Assembly: GCF_000004825.1 (NCBI RefSeq)
Contig: NW_008805103.1
Span: 737,171 to 801,170, forward strand
Origin: Heterostelium album PN500
Lineage: Eukaryota; Evosea; Eumycetozoa; Acytosteliales; Acytosteliaceae
Direction of reading: 5' to 3'
Length of the DNA stretch: 64,000 bases
The position numbers were made by a program, and so were the translations under genes. Position 1 is the first letter of the stretch. The number at the start of each line of letters is the position of its first letter. Below, one piece after another: positions 11,001-21,852 of this stretch. Under the pieces are notes generated by a model. The model was given only the letters and a program-made list of their open reading frames with translations. It was not told where the DNA came from and ran no database searches.

Positions 11001-11711
11001 ATGAATAGCATGACAATAATTATATTATTTATATAAATATTAGTTACAACTTCTATTGCTTACTCAATTAAAGATGTTAATTCAATCATTTTAGCAAATA
11101 AAGAGGCATTTAAAGATTCAAATACTTCGTGTATTGAATGCAATTCTCTTTTGATAGATGCAGGTGATGATATTGTTGATGTTCTTATGGGTGTTTGTTT
11201 ACCTATATATATTGTTCAAAATGATACCAACGAAAGATATAATTGTAATTGATCACAAATCGATATTGGCAGTTATTTTCATGCGATTTGTAATGTTGTA
11301 TGGAAATGGCCAATACAACACTATCAAAAGTCGAAAACGAAATGGGATACAAAGATGCACCCGATCCAGTTAGAATATGCCAACTATTAGAGCTGTGCCA
11401 ACCACCACAACAGTAGAAGCCAATATCAGATCGGTTAGCTACAACAACCAAAATGGCTTAACATTTACAATAGATTTTACAGTAACTTCACCATTAGGTA
11501 CAGCACAACTAGCTTTAGGTACAACTCTAGATGACTCACTTCTTGTAGATCTTCCAATTGGTGATTATCAAGCTACTTTTTATCCTGATATTATAATTAT
11601 ACATGGTAACCACTGTCTATACCCTGTCTATATGTGATGGATCATGGGATCAGATTCTCCAAATCGAAGAATCATCAGTGAATATCAACTCCCATTCCCA
11701 AATAATAATAC
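11001..11711 (+). pseudogene. decayed tandem copy of the saposin-like secreted protein gene
   Basis: The stretch aligns end to end with the intact gene at 12087-12800. It starts at a matching ATG (MNSMTIIILF), has an in-frame TAA at codon 12 inside the signal peptide, and continues as SIKDVNS, KDSNTSCIECN and NDTNERYNCN before a TGA at a position where the intact copy has Cys. Later pieces are in shifted frames: DPVRICQLLELC, then a TAG, then TSPLGTAQLALGT, LVDLPIGDYQ, and a final RRIISEYQLPFPN. At least three stops and two or more frameshifts make it non-functional for the full product. Residual similarity is high, so the loss appears fairly recent. Confidence 0.9.
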
Positions 11712-12086
11712 AATGTTGGTATAATTATTAGATTTTCTTTTTCATATTATTTTAACTATAATATGAAAACCAATATAGATTTAAAAGAAATAAATGAAAA
11801 AAGATATGAAAATTAGATAGCGAGATTAATCACTATTTAAAGAAAAAAAACTAAAAAGTCTATTATTATAAAAGGAGAATTTTCTTTAGAAGATCGAGAT
11901 TTAAAAAAATGTGGGTGGCAAGGTTTGATTAATCAAAACATCAAAAAAAAACTTGTATTGGAAAATTCTAGTTGAGGGATCAAATAATTTAAATATTTAA
12001 AGAGACAATTGTTGAGGAATATAAAGATATAATTAAATCTTTATTTTTATCCATTTTTATATTTAAATTTTTTAATGTATTTAAAA
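11712..12086. other. intergenic with duplicated upstream element
   Basis: Contains GAGGGATCAAAT...ATATTTAAAGAGA near 11975-12005, matching the element upstream of the pseudogene. This is a candidate shared promoter element, and no gene is seen. Confidence 0.5.
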
Positions 12087-12800
12087 ATGAATAGAATTTC
12101 AACAGTTATATTTTTAATATCAGTTTTAATAACCATAACTAGTGCCATCTCATTTAAAGAAGTTAATTCAATCACTTTGGATAGTTTCAAAGATTCAAAT
12201 ACATCTTGTAATGATTGCAATGCTCTTTTTGTAGGATTGGGTAATCTTATTGATAAAACTCTTTACGATTTTTTCTACCCAGGATGTCTATATGGAAAAG
12301 ATACCAACAAAAAGTATCAATGTAATTGCCGAACAAATGATGTCCTTTGTGAAATTTTATGCGCAGATTATTGTGCAAAAAATATGACCAGCGAAGCGAT
12401 ATCGGAAATAGAAAATGATATGGGCTCAAATGTACATACACCTGATCCAGTAAGAATTTGCCAAATCTTAGCTAGATGTCCAAACACTACCACCGGAGAA
12501 GCCAACATCACATCGGTTTTATATCACCCAGAGAAATCGCTTTTATTTACAATATATATTACAGTTACATCCCAATTAGGCACAGCACAAATAGCAATCG
12601 GTAAAAAGGACACTACCTACGACCAAACACTTCTTGTCAATATCCCAAAAGGTGATTATCAAGTTACAGTTTCTGTTGATTCATTATTCTATGAAAACAA
12701 CATTCTGCCAGTGTATCTATGTGATGGATCCTGTGGACCAGATTATCCCAATCCAAGGATCATAAGTGAGTTTCAATTGCATATGAATCCTAAAAATTAG
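12087..12800 (+). CDS. secreted saposin-like protein (possibly countin-related)
   Basis: Single exon, 237 residues from the Met at 12087. An in-frame ATG at 12075 would add four residues, but the decayed upstream copy aligns from the second Met, so that start is preferred. A signal peptide (ISTVIFLISVLITITSA) is followed by a Cys-rich region (CNDC, PGC, CNC, LCEILCADYC, ICQILARC) with spacing like a saposin-B fold. The C-terminal half looks like a beta-rich domain (TITVTSQLGTAQIAIG, NIPKGDYQVTVS) and ends with CDGSCGP. Dictyostelids have secreted saposin-domain proteins of the countin family that control group size. Relationship to countin is a suggestion only. Several N-glycosylation sequons (NTSC, NMTS, NTTT, NITS) fit secretion. 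Confidence 0.8.
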   Translation: MNRISTVIFLISVLITITSAISFKEVNSITLDSFKDSNTSCNDCNALFVGLGNLIDKTLYDFFYPGCLYGKDTNKKYQCNCRTNDVLCEILCADYCAKNMTSEAISEIENDMGSNVHTPDPVRICQILARCPNTTTGEANITSVLYHPEKSLLFTIYITVTSQLGTAQIAIGKKDTTYDQTLLVNIPKGDYQVTVSVDSLFYENNILPVYLCDGSCGPDYPNPRIISEFQLHMNPKN

Positions 12801-13410
12801 ATATGAAAATCCAATAAAAATTAAATATAATTCCAATAAAATTTAGACTGTCTGGGTACATATCTGGTGTGGGTGTTGGTTTCCACTCATTCACTACACT
12901 CACCCTCTTTATCATATATATATCTCGTTTGCTGCTTCCTTTCCTTTCCTTTTAAACAACTGCAGTATCGAATACTGGCGTGGTACTATTTTAACAATAT
13001 CGTCAATTTCAGATGTTCTTTTTTTGTTCTCTTATTTTGATGGTAATTAATATCTTGAAGATACTCATATTAAAAACATAAATGGAGGTTTTAGATGTGA
13101 TTGCACCCTTAAGTTATGGAAGAAACTACCAATAAATAAATTAAATATGTTCTTTATAAATTAAATTATTTTAATGTAAATAAATGTTTGTCAAAAATAG
13201 ATCTCTTATATTAATTGAATCAAATAAGGTAAATGGGTACATTGTATGTGATTTATTTAATTTTAAAAAAAATCTTTGTTTTCAAATTGAATGTTCAAAA
13301 ATGAATCAATTTAAATTAAATCAGTGGTTTAGTCCTATGATCAATTTAAAATTTTTTTTTTTTTTTTGAACCAATTTTTAATTAAATATTAACATTACAT
13401 TAGTATATAT
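12801..13410. other. intergenic, no gene seen
   Basis: AT-rich, with a more complex stretch at about 12845-13000 (GT-rich, then pyrimidine-rich TTTCCTTTCC). No open frame of note and no RNA family recognised. Confidence 0.5.
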
Positions 13411-16400
13411 ATGCAGGACGAAAATAATAATAGTTTTAAAGGTGGGAGTGTTGGTGAATATTGGTCGGCGATCGGAGTGACAGCATCGACTTATGAACAA
13501 GCACAAGAGTTTGTCAAGGAGTTGGAGATGAGACAACGTGACGGTCTCATTGCAGATTCTACCGTTTTCATTGCTGTACCAGATCCACCATTGAATCATT
13601 TGTATACATCGTACAGTCACAGACACACCAAGATCGGAAGTGGCACGTCGTCACTCAACGCCCTGTTTGTCATCGTCGAGCAACTCTCTGTTGCCTCTGG
13701 GAAGACCTATCTCGATGGCGATGTCCTTCGTGGCAAGAAAGTACTGCTTCTCAACATCGGTGGACTGCATCATCACATGCCCCAAGTGAATCTCTGCACC
13801 AAGTCATTCACGATGGTTCCACTCGCCAATTGCGATTTGACCTATGTGCGATCGCGCGACTCCGACACCGATAGTGCGCAACAATCCTGTTCATCCAATA
13901 ACAAGACCGAACATCTCTCGGCAGTCTGTCCAATCGATATCCTACTGTCAAATCTGAATAAAGTAGTTCCAATTTGTGGTCCGGGATTGGTTATTGCTAG
14001 CACAGAGTCGCTGCTGTTGTTCGACAACGATAATCCACTGTTGACCAAAGTTGAGAGTTGGAATTCCAGTGGAGTCACTCTACTTACACTGCCTATTCGC
14101 AGACATGATGCAACTAGACACGGAGTTTGTAAATTCATTAGGGACGGCGACGACTATCTCATCTCAGATATCGGTTACCGTTTGACTGAAGAGGAGCTGT
14201 TGGAACAAGGATATATTGATAAAGCTACCGATACTGCTCAGGTCTATACAGGATTGATTCGAATGTGTGAAAAGACCGCTGAGAAGTTCTTGTATCTCCA
14301 TTCACAACCGCCAATGGATTCATGTACCTACTTGGGTGTTGACAACGGTGCCATACTCTTTAAATTCGGCTGGTTACCAGACGTCCTAATGCCAATGACC
14401 ACCGGCATCACATGGGAAAAGTATCACGTCCTAAAAGAACCACAGCACGACAATTCAAGATACCTCACAGAAGCAGCACGTAAATCACTATGGAAAACCT
14501 TCCACGGTACAAGTCTTAGAGCATTACCGCTAAAAGGAAAATATTGTTATCTAAGACATTCCAGGTAAATATTAGTAATATGGAAATTAGCCAGTCATAA
14601 TAATTGGAAACTAACAAATGATATGATCGTTATTTTTATAGAGATTTCTTGGAGTTTATTAATTACCAAAATGAAATTCCAATATCAAGATTCGCTCATT
14701 CATTTAGTGATAATAAGAACAAGATAGAGGCAACCGTTATCAATTCCATACTACACGGAGATGGCTATGCTGAGAAGAGTAGTATTATTTATTCATCGTC
14801 GCTGAGTGGTAATTGGAGAATTGGAAAAGATACTATTGTTCTTGGTGTTCGAGAGTTTAGCTATGGATTCCATTTTGGCGATCGTATGTCAATCTCTGAG
14901 ATCCGGTTGAAAACCAACAAGAAGCTGAATGTATCTACCGGTGGCACTGAGTTGGAGCAACGTGCAAAAGTTCTGGTTATCATTGGTATCGATGACGATA
15001 TCGATTTGATGGTAGACGATCCCAAGGCAACGATTGCCAATCGCAGCTGGTCAGAGTTTTTCTCAAAGAGTGGAGTCACTCCCGATGAGATATGGCCAGC
15101 TAAATTCCCGAGAATGTTGAGAACCGCCAGATTATTCCCTATTCTCACTGGACAGGTCGATGAACTGCTGGAATCTGCACTCTGGATGCAAGACAATACA
15201 TCGCCATCGCTAAGTGTCATCGGTAGATGGCGTTCGTCCAAACGTCTTTCGATTGCCGATGTCACAGGTGAGACCGATCTTTATCAGATTGTACCGTGCG
15301 AAAACAACAGTGGTAATCCAACTTTTATTCCGAATTCCGGTATGAAAAAGTTTATTGAGGGTGATGTCAATGCTGCATTCCAGTGGAATCGTGATCTCAA
15401 TTTTATGATCGATGTTCACCATGTCGAGAAAGCAATAATGGCAGGTGAAAACTTTTGTATTCTCCCATACTTTAGAAAGTGGGCAAACACCAAGGATCTA
15501 CCAATCACTAAAATACTGGCTACTCTTGATCGTCTGGCAATCTCAGTTCCCATTCACTATATTGGAAGAATGCTCTCTGCCATCTCTGATTTCCTAGCGA
15601 TATCGGTGCGTGGAAGAGGTGGACTGAGATCCGGTCCGGCGAGAAACGCAGCTTGGGAACCAGCACTACAGTATTTCGTCAAGAAGGACGAACGTAAAGG
15701 TATCATTGCTTTGGCAAAGGAACGTGAGAAATGGTTGAACTCTCCAGAGAAAATAATACGTGCAGCTCGACACTATGAAGGTGCCGGACAAGTATTCATT
15801 AAGAATATTGTCGATACTTGTCATGTGCAGCTGAAGAGACATCCAGATGGACCTGTTAAAGTTGACCAATGGTGTACAGTTACTTTGCCTGCAAGAATAG
15901 ATTTGGCAGGTGGTTGGACTGACACTCCACCCATTTGCTATGAACATGGTGGTCTGGTTGTCAATGTCTCCATTACAGTCGATCAGAAAAGACCGATTGT
16001 TGTTCGTGCCAAACGTGTCGGTACTCCGCATATCAAGTTGCATGTTGACTCTATGGATTCAGATGCAATCGTTTGCACATCGTTCATGGATCTCTCGGAT
16101 TACAGTCGTCCACAAGCACCTGCCGCTCTATTGAAAGCATGTTTCCTACAACTCGGATTGGTTGACCCACATATCAATAAAACTCTGGCCGAACAATTGG
16201 AATCGATTGGTGGTGGTATCGAAGTTGTTTCCGCATCAAACTTGCCAACTGGATCTGGTTTGGGAACTTCTTCGATTTTGGCAGCCGGATTGCTGTGTGC
16301 CATGGCCAGAGTGTACGGACAACACTACGACGATACCTCACTGATTCATGCAGTTCTAAGAGTGGAACAAATGTTGACAACCGGTGGTGGTTGGCAAGAT

Positions 16401-16979
16401 CAAGTGGGTGGAATCATCGGTGGATTCAAAGAAGCGAAATGTCTCAAGCGTAATGAGAATGTAAATATCAATGTTGAACATCGTGTACTCAATATCAGTA
16501 GGGAGAACATCGAGAAAATCAATAATCATCTATTGTTGATCTACACCGGTAGAACTAGATTGGCAAGAGATCTTCTACAGGATGTCATTAGAAGATGGTA
16601 TGCCAAGACTGAAGAAATTATACGCGTAACCGATAGTCTTGTTGCCACTGCTGAATCGATGGTCAAAGCTCTGGAGAATGTAGATATTCCACAGTTGGGT
16701 TCATTACTACGTGAGTATTGGGAACAAAAAAAATGTATGGCGAGCGGTGCTGAACCAACTCAAGTCGCACAACTAGCTAAACTCATTAGCGAAGAGAGTT
16801 ACGGTTACTCATTGGTTGGCGCTGGTGGAGGTGGATTTATGGTTGCCATCACCAAAGAGAATAGTTCAATAACCAGAGAGAAATTGAAAACATTAATAGC
16901 TGGAAACGATCAATTCTCATCGGTTTCATTCCATACTGCTGAGATTGATCTTAAAGGTTTGGAGATTACTTTCGAGTAA
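13411..16979 (+). CDS. L-fucose kinase (fucokinase)
   Basis: Two exons, join(13411..14564, 14642..16979), phase 2 junction restoring RHSR-DFLEF, total 1163 residues. The N-terminal half matches the fucokinase domain (PF07959), including an ELEMRQRDG segment and GSGTSSLNALFVIVEQL near residues 70-90, as in the animal enzyme. The C-terminal half is a GHMP kinase: LPARIDLAGGWTDTPP at about 800-816, the phosphate-binding LPTGSGLGTSS near 918-928, and VGAGGGGFM near 1108-1116. The reaction phosphorylates L-fucose at O-1 to feed the GDP-fucose salvage pathway. The length agrees with animal fucose kinases. I do not see the motifs of a plant-type FKGP pyrophosphorylase, so the protein is probably not bifunctional. 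It is convergent with the CEMIP-like gene, 81 bases apart. Confidence 0.92.
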
Positions 16980-17060
16980 AGTGGTTGATCCATGAAATCA
17001 AAAAAAAAACAAACAAACAAATAACTTGTAAAAAATAACTTTTAATATTTGTATTTTTAT

Positions 17061-20000
17061 TTACATCATTGTATAAGGATAATAAATTAAACCAATATCA
17101 TCTATAAAAATAGTTTGTGAAGAAGAAGAATATCCATAAATTGTGATATCTGTGAATGTGTTAAGATTCAATGTTGAAAGTGAAATACGTATTGGGTTCC
17201 AAACTTGAGCATTAAAATTGTTGAATTTGTAATCTGCTATTGGAATCGGAACATCGAGATTATTTTCAGTGATTAATCCAATTACAAAGTCAATGGCTGA
17301 ATTGGTGGTAGATGTCATTACCCAGAATTCCAAGTAACTAAATTCTTTCAAAGGAAAAGGACTTGAAGAATGTAGTTTCATTTGAAATGGAATGGTTGTA
17401 GCAATGTATCGCTTGCCAAAGTGTGCTATACTTTCATTTGTTGCAATTGGTATTGGACTTATATTATTTAATATTGAATTCTTAAATAGATAATGAATCG
17501 ATTCATTGAATATCATTAGGGAGTTGGTGTAATAGTTGGTACGACAATCGGCTACAGCGAAAACTGGTGATTGCTCCAGAGTAATCCTGATTCTTTCACT
17601 ACCGTCCTCTGGAAATGCATAAAGATCCGGTCTCTTTTGTATTTGATTTAACTTTACAAACAACATTCCATTGGATGTATCATAGAAATAAGAATTATTA
17701 TCTAATTTTAATCTATCTGACACGGGGAAGAGTTTTGGTAAGGTTTTATATCCGATCACCTTTTCGACTTGTAGGGACCGTATGGAATTGACACCAATAC
17801 ATATTCCAATATCCATTGTATCATTCTGGTCCCAATTGATTGCTTCTAAATCGAATACTTGTGGAACCGGATGCTTATCGAAATGGAATGTATATTCATA
17901 GTTCTTGTGGACCAAAACCAGAAAATGATTCTTTGGATTATGATTAGGAAGTCCTGATAGTGTAAGATTTAGGTGTGTATCTCTGGCTACTACCAACTGA
18001 GGTCCATTGTTATTATACTCGACACGCTCTGGATATGGAACATAAAAATAAATATACGCCATTGATTCATTGCAAACCAACAAATTTCTTTCTGGTTCTT
18101 CAATACATTTATCTGTTTTATAAATTGGAATATTTCTAACCTAAATTATATTTTAAAGATATTAATAAAATTAAGTTATTTCATTTCGATATTATTAATA
18201 ATTACATAATGTAAAAGTTTATCTTTATCGAAAATATTTTGACATTTATCACCATCTTGATATAAATTATTCATATATAGTTTATGGTCAACATCAATGA
18301 ATTCATTATTTTCCATGTATGATAGTGATGAGAATGTATAATCGTGCAATCGGTACCATGATATTGCACTAATATTCCTATCGTCATATCGCTTAAAGTG
18401 TCGAAAACTACAGTTTGTAACCATAACTGGTCCATCATAGACTTCGAATCCTCTGATAGGCATCTTCCAATTCTCACCAAATGGATTCGTTCTGTTTCGA
18501 TGAACGGGTGCTCTATCCCAAGAGTATGAACCATTGTTTTCCGACTCTCCGATAAATAACGAGTTGGTAACTAGCTGAGCAATGCCCTTATCGGAAGGAT
18601 AGGTTCCCTCCGATGCTAGTGTTAGGGAAATAGCATTGTCAGCAAAATAACAATTATCCATGATGATATTTCCTCTTGCCCATGCACCTCTCCACATATT
18701 CTTATAACAAACCAAACCTTCTAAAAGAGCTGGTCTCATTGGAGAACCTCTATTGGTAAAATCAACTCTCGGGTTGTAACGGATGCTAATGAGTGAGTTG
18801 ATTTGTTGTGGCTCCTCTTTGGATGGTGGATAAAGTTTCAAACCACTGTCGAGATTGAATCCGAGAACTCGGTTCGAATGAACAGTGTTATTTTGAAACT
18901 TTTTGATAAGAGTGTAAACCGGTTGGATATGTTGGTCTACACCGGTTGAGAATGACTCGCCACCCGGATACTCGGGAACAACATACCAGATTCCGGTATT
19001 CTCTGAGCCACCGGCAATGTTGTTGGTTAAAACATTATTGGGATTGGATATCCAAAAGGTGGAAACAGCATTACATTCAGTTACCTGAGTTGGATTTCCA
19101 TTGAAATCCAATGGTTTGTATGCCTTACACATTTCATCGTTTCTGTCGGCGGGTGTTACCAATCCGGAACGCGTGAGAATACCAATGTTACGATCGATTA
19201 CATTGTTCATCTCAATGCCATCGCAAAGCATATAGCAATGTCCAATGTGGTCGTATGCAACATTGTCCTGAACCAACAATCCATAAACGCCATGAAGTAC
19301 AATACACCGATTGTGTGAATTCAATATCACCGTATTCTTAACGTATGGACGAAAGAAATAAGTTGATACATCACCAACCATATGGAAATGAATAGGATAT
19401 CTTGATATCATATGTGGTTGTCCCATAAACTCTAGTCGTAACGAGTTGAAATGAGCATTCTTAAAGCCACGAGTAATCATTATATGTGCACCGAATGTGT
19501 AGTTTGGAAAGAATCGACAAACCAAAGGGTTGGATACACAATGGTTTTCTTCTACTCTTCCTCTAACTACAATGTTTCTTGTTATCATCGAAATTGAAGC
19601 GCGTTGATCCATTCCCTCAATAAAGGTTCCCCAATGTAGATATACCAGTGGATTTGCCAATTTGATTTGATTTGGTGCACAACTTGGACAATCTACAATG
19701 GTATTAAACTCGGTCTGACCATAGTCGTAATCTGAACTGGCAATCATTACTTCACTTCCACTCTTCCAAGATACTTTAGAATTCAAGGTCAGCAGCGTAT
19801 CACCAGGCCGTCCATTTCTATCTAGCTTTGCCCAAGCAGGAAGTGGTTCCTGTCCGTGAATTTCCAATGTTCCGTCTTTGCCCACAGCAATCACTTTTTG
19901 GCCATAGGGAAAGCCGTCCACTGTGAAATTGTTGGCTGTATACTCAGAGTAACCGGTTAGAGTGATCGTTGTCTTGTTGGTGTATGGACAAAGAGGACTG

Positions 20001-20341
20001 CCAATACAAACACTACCACCATCTACAATGATGAGAGCTTGTGTTGTAAGGCTAACACCAGGTTTATCTTCGAAAATTAACATTCCACTCCCATTGACAA
20101 GTACATATGCGAGTGGGGGAGATTCCAAATCCAACATTATTTTCGTCTGAATGATAACAGCGTCATTCGCTTTTGGAACCAACTTGTTTGGCCAGCTTGC
20201 AGCATTAGACCATCTAGTTAGACGAGGTACATCCTCATTACAAATATATCCGAAAACTACTGAAATATATAAAATAAAAATTATATTGATATTTATAAAT
20301 ATTTTTTTATATGACAATGATGATAATGATGATGAATACAT
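17061..20341 (-). CDS. CEMIP/CEMIP2-like secreted G8-domain protein
   Basis: Two exons, complement(join(17061..18140, 18206..20341)), with a 65-base phase 0 intron, give 1071 residues. A hydrophobic leader near residues 13-31 is followed by a G8 domain (about 40-165; NKLVPKANDAVIIQTKIMLD). Segments typical of the vertebrate CEMIP/CEMIP2 proteins come next: GTLEIHGQEPLPAW, WKSGSEVMIASSDYD, RYPIHFHMVGD, and a right-handed beta-helix-like stretch with LLVQDNVAYDHIGHCYM, DGIE and TPADRN. In animals these proteins are needed for hyaluronan depolymerisation, but dictyostelids are not known to make hyaluronan, so the substrate here is unknown. Secretion or surface location is inferred. No C-terminal transmembrane segment is evident. 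Confidence 0.88.
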
Positions 20342-20883
20342 TTTTTATATAAAAGTAGTATTATTACTATAGATAGTTATTTACGAAATGTAACAATGTT
20401 ACATTAAGAATAAATTCAATCAATTGATTGAAAGATTTGATCAAATATATCCATTTTACTTTTTTATTTAAAATAATGTTTATTTATCTTTTAATATTAT
20501 TATTAAAAGTTATACTACTATGTGTTATGCAATGATGGTGGTGAACATAACAAAAAAAAACAAAAAACAAAACCTTGTTGGTAAGAGACCCATTATTTAC
20601 TACTATAATAAAAATTATTTGTAGTGTTACCACTAAACTGAATATATCATATAATTTTTACAAATAAATAATGATCTATATCTATTATGTATTGACATTT
20701 TCATTCAAGTTAGTATAAAAGTTTTTTTAAAAAAACATGTTGTGAATACACTACACTGATCATTGTGTGTTTGAACTTTTGATCAAATTTATTTTTATTT
20801 TTATTTTTGACAGATATAATAAACATTGAATCAACATAATTTATTTGGAAGTTCAATAAACAATTAATTGTTTACGAATATCT
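20342..20883. other. intergenic, no gene seen
   Basis: AT-rich DNA between the CEMIP-like gene start (minus) and the ankyrin pseudogene (plus). No RNA or regulatory site recognised. Confidence 0.5.
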
Positions 20884-21545
20884 ATGGAAGAAGAAAGAGA
20901 TAAACAACAACAGCAACAACTCATTTTTATTAAGAAAATATTTGCTATTTCACCAATTAGAAATCAAATATTCGAAGAGGTTAAGAATATCAATGCTTTG
21001 TCATTCCTTCCGAAATATAGTTGGTTAGAGTTGGCATGTTTCCCAGAAAGCTATTGAAATTAAAATATATAGATCGATTCAAAACGATCTTTACATATAT
21101 ATTTGATAAGTCACAAGACGGTCAACTATTGGATAGTAATCAAAATGATATTAGATCTCAATATCTAAAGTCTATACAATCAGAGTATATCAATGGTACT
21201 GATTACGTTTGGCGTCTACCTTGCTGCGAAGAAAAACCACCTGGAAATCGTTTGGTTCCTCCAAGAAGATCGTAGTGAAGGATGTACAAGTGCTGCCCTT
21301 GAATATGCTGCTGGTAGTGGCTATCTGGAAGTACTCTAGAGTATCTTTGTTTGCACCGACCTGACAAATTAACACATCGGACCGTCACAATATCAGTGCA
21401 ATCTGGACAGCTGGCTATTGTGAAATTCTTGCTACAAAACTATCCACATTATTTCATTGGCGATGAAATCGAAACTTCCGCTGAACATGGTTATCTTTCT
21501 ATCGTCAAATACCTATTTGAAATCAAATCGTTCATAAGGAAATAA
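20884..21545 (+). pseudogene. ankyrin-repeat protein pseudogene
   Basis: The sequence starts with an apparently intact MEEERDKQQQQQ leader and NQIFEEVKNI, ending at a TGA after about 52 codons. Coding-like sequence continues in other frames: LLKLKYIDRFKTIFTYIFDK and YLKSIQSEYINGTDYVW (21045-21215), then SAALEYAAGSGYLEVL (about 21290-21335), then TISVQSGQLAIVKFLLQNYP and TSAEHGYLSIVKYLFE to the stop at 21545. The last parts are ankyrin repeats of the type found in the large dictyostelid ankyrin families. At least three frame changes and internal stops, not bordered by GT-AG introns, indicate a decayed gene. Confidence 0.85.
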
Positions 21546-21852
21546 TCAAACAATCTTTGGAAAAAGCAATAATCAATGGAAAAACAAAGATTAAAACTAT
21601 TTATCTAATAAAATAAATTCTAAATAGAAAAAAACTTTTTTCTACAAACTGTATCTTTTTTTCATTGTATTAATCTTCTTTATAATCTATATTAGATTAC
21701 CTCATTACTTTGTATTTGATTAACCTTCTGTGTTCGATTGTATGTTATTTTGTTATGTATAATTTCTTTTTTAAAATTTTTTATTATTTGTTTTTGTTGT
21801 GATTTAAAAATATGGCGATTTAAATATTATAGTGGTTTTTTTGTTTTTTTAT
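21546..21852. other. intergenic, no gene seen
   Basis: About 300 bases of AT-rich sequence forming the shared 3' flank of the ankyrin pseudogene and the E2 gene. Confidence 0.5.
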
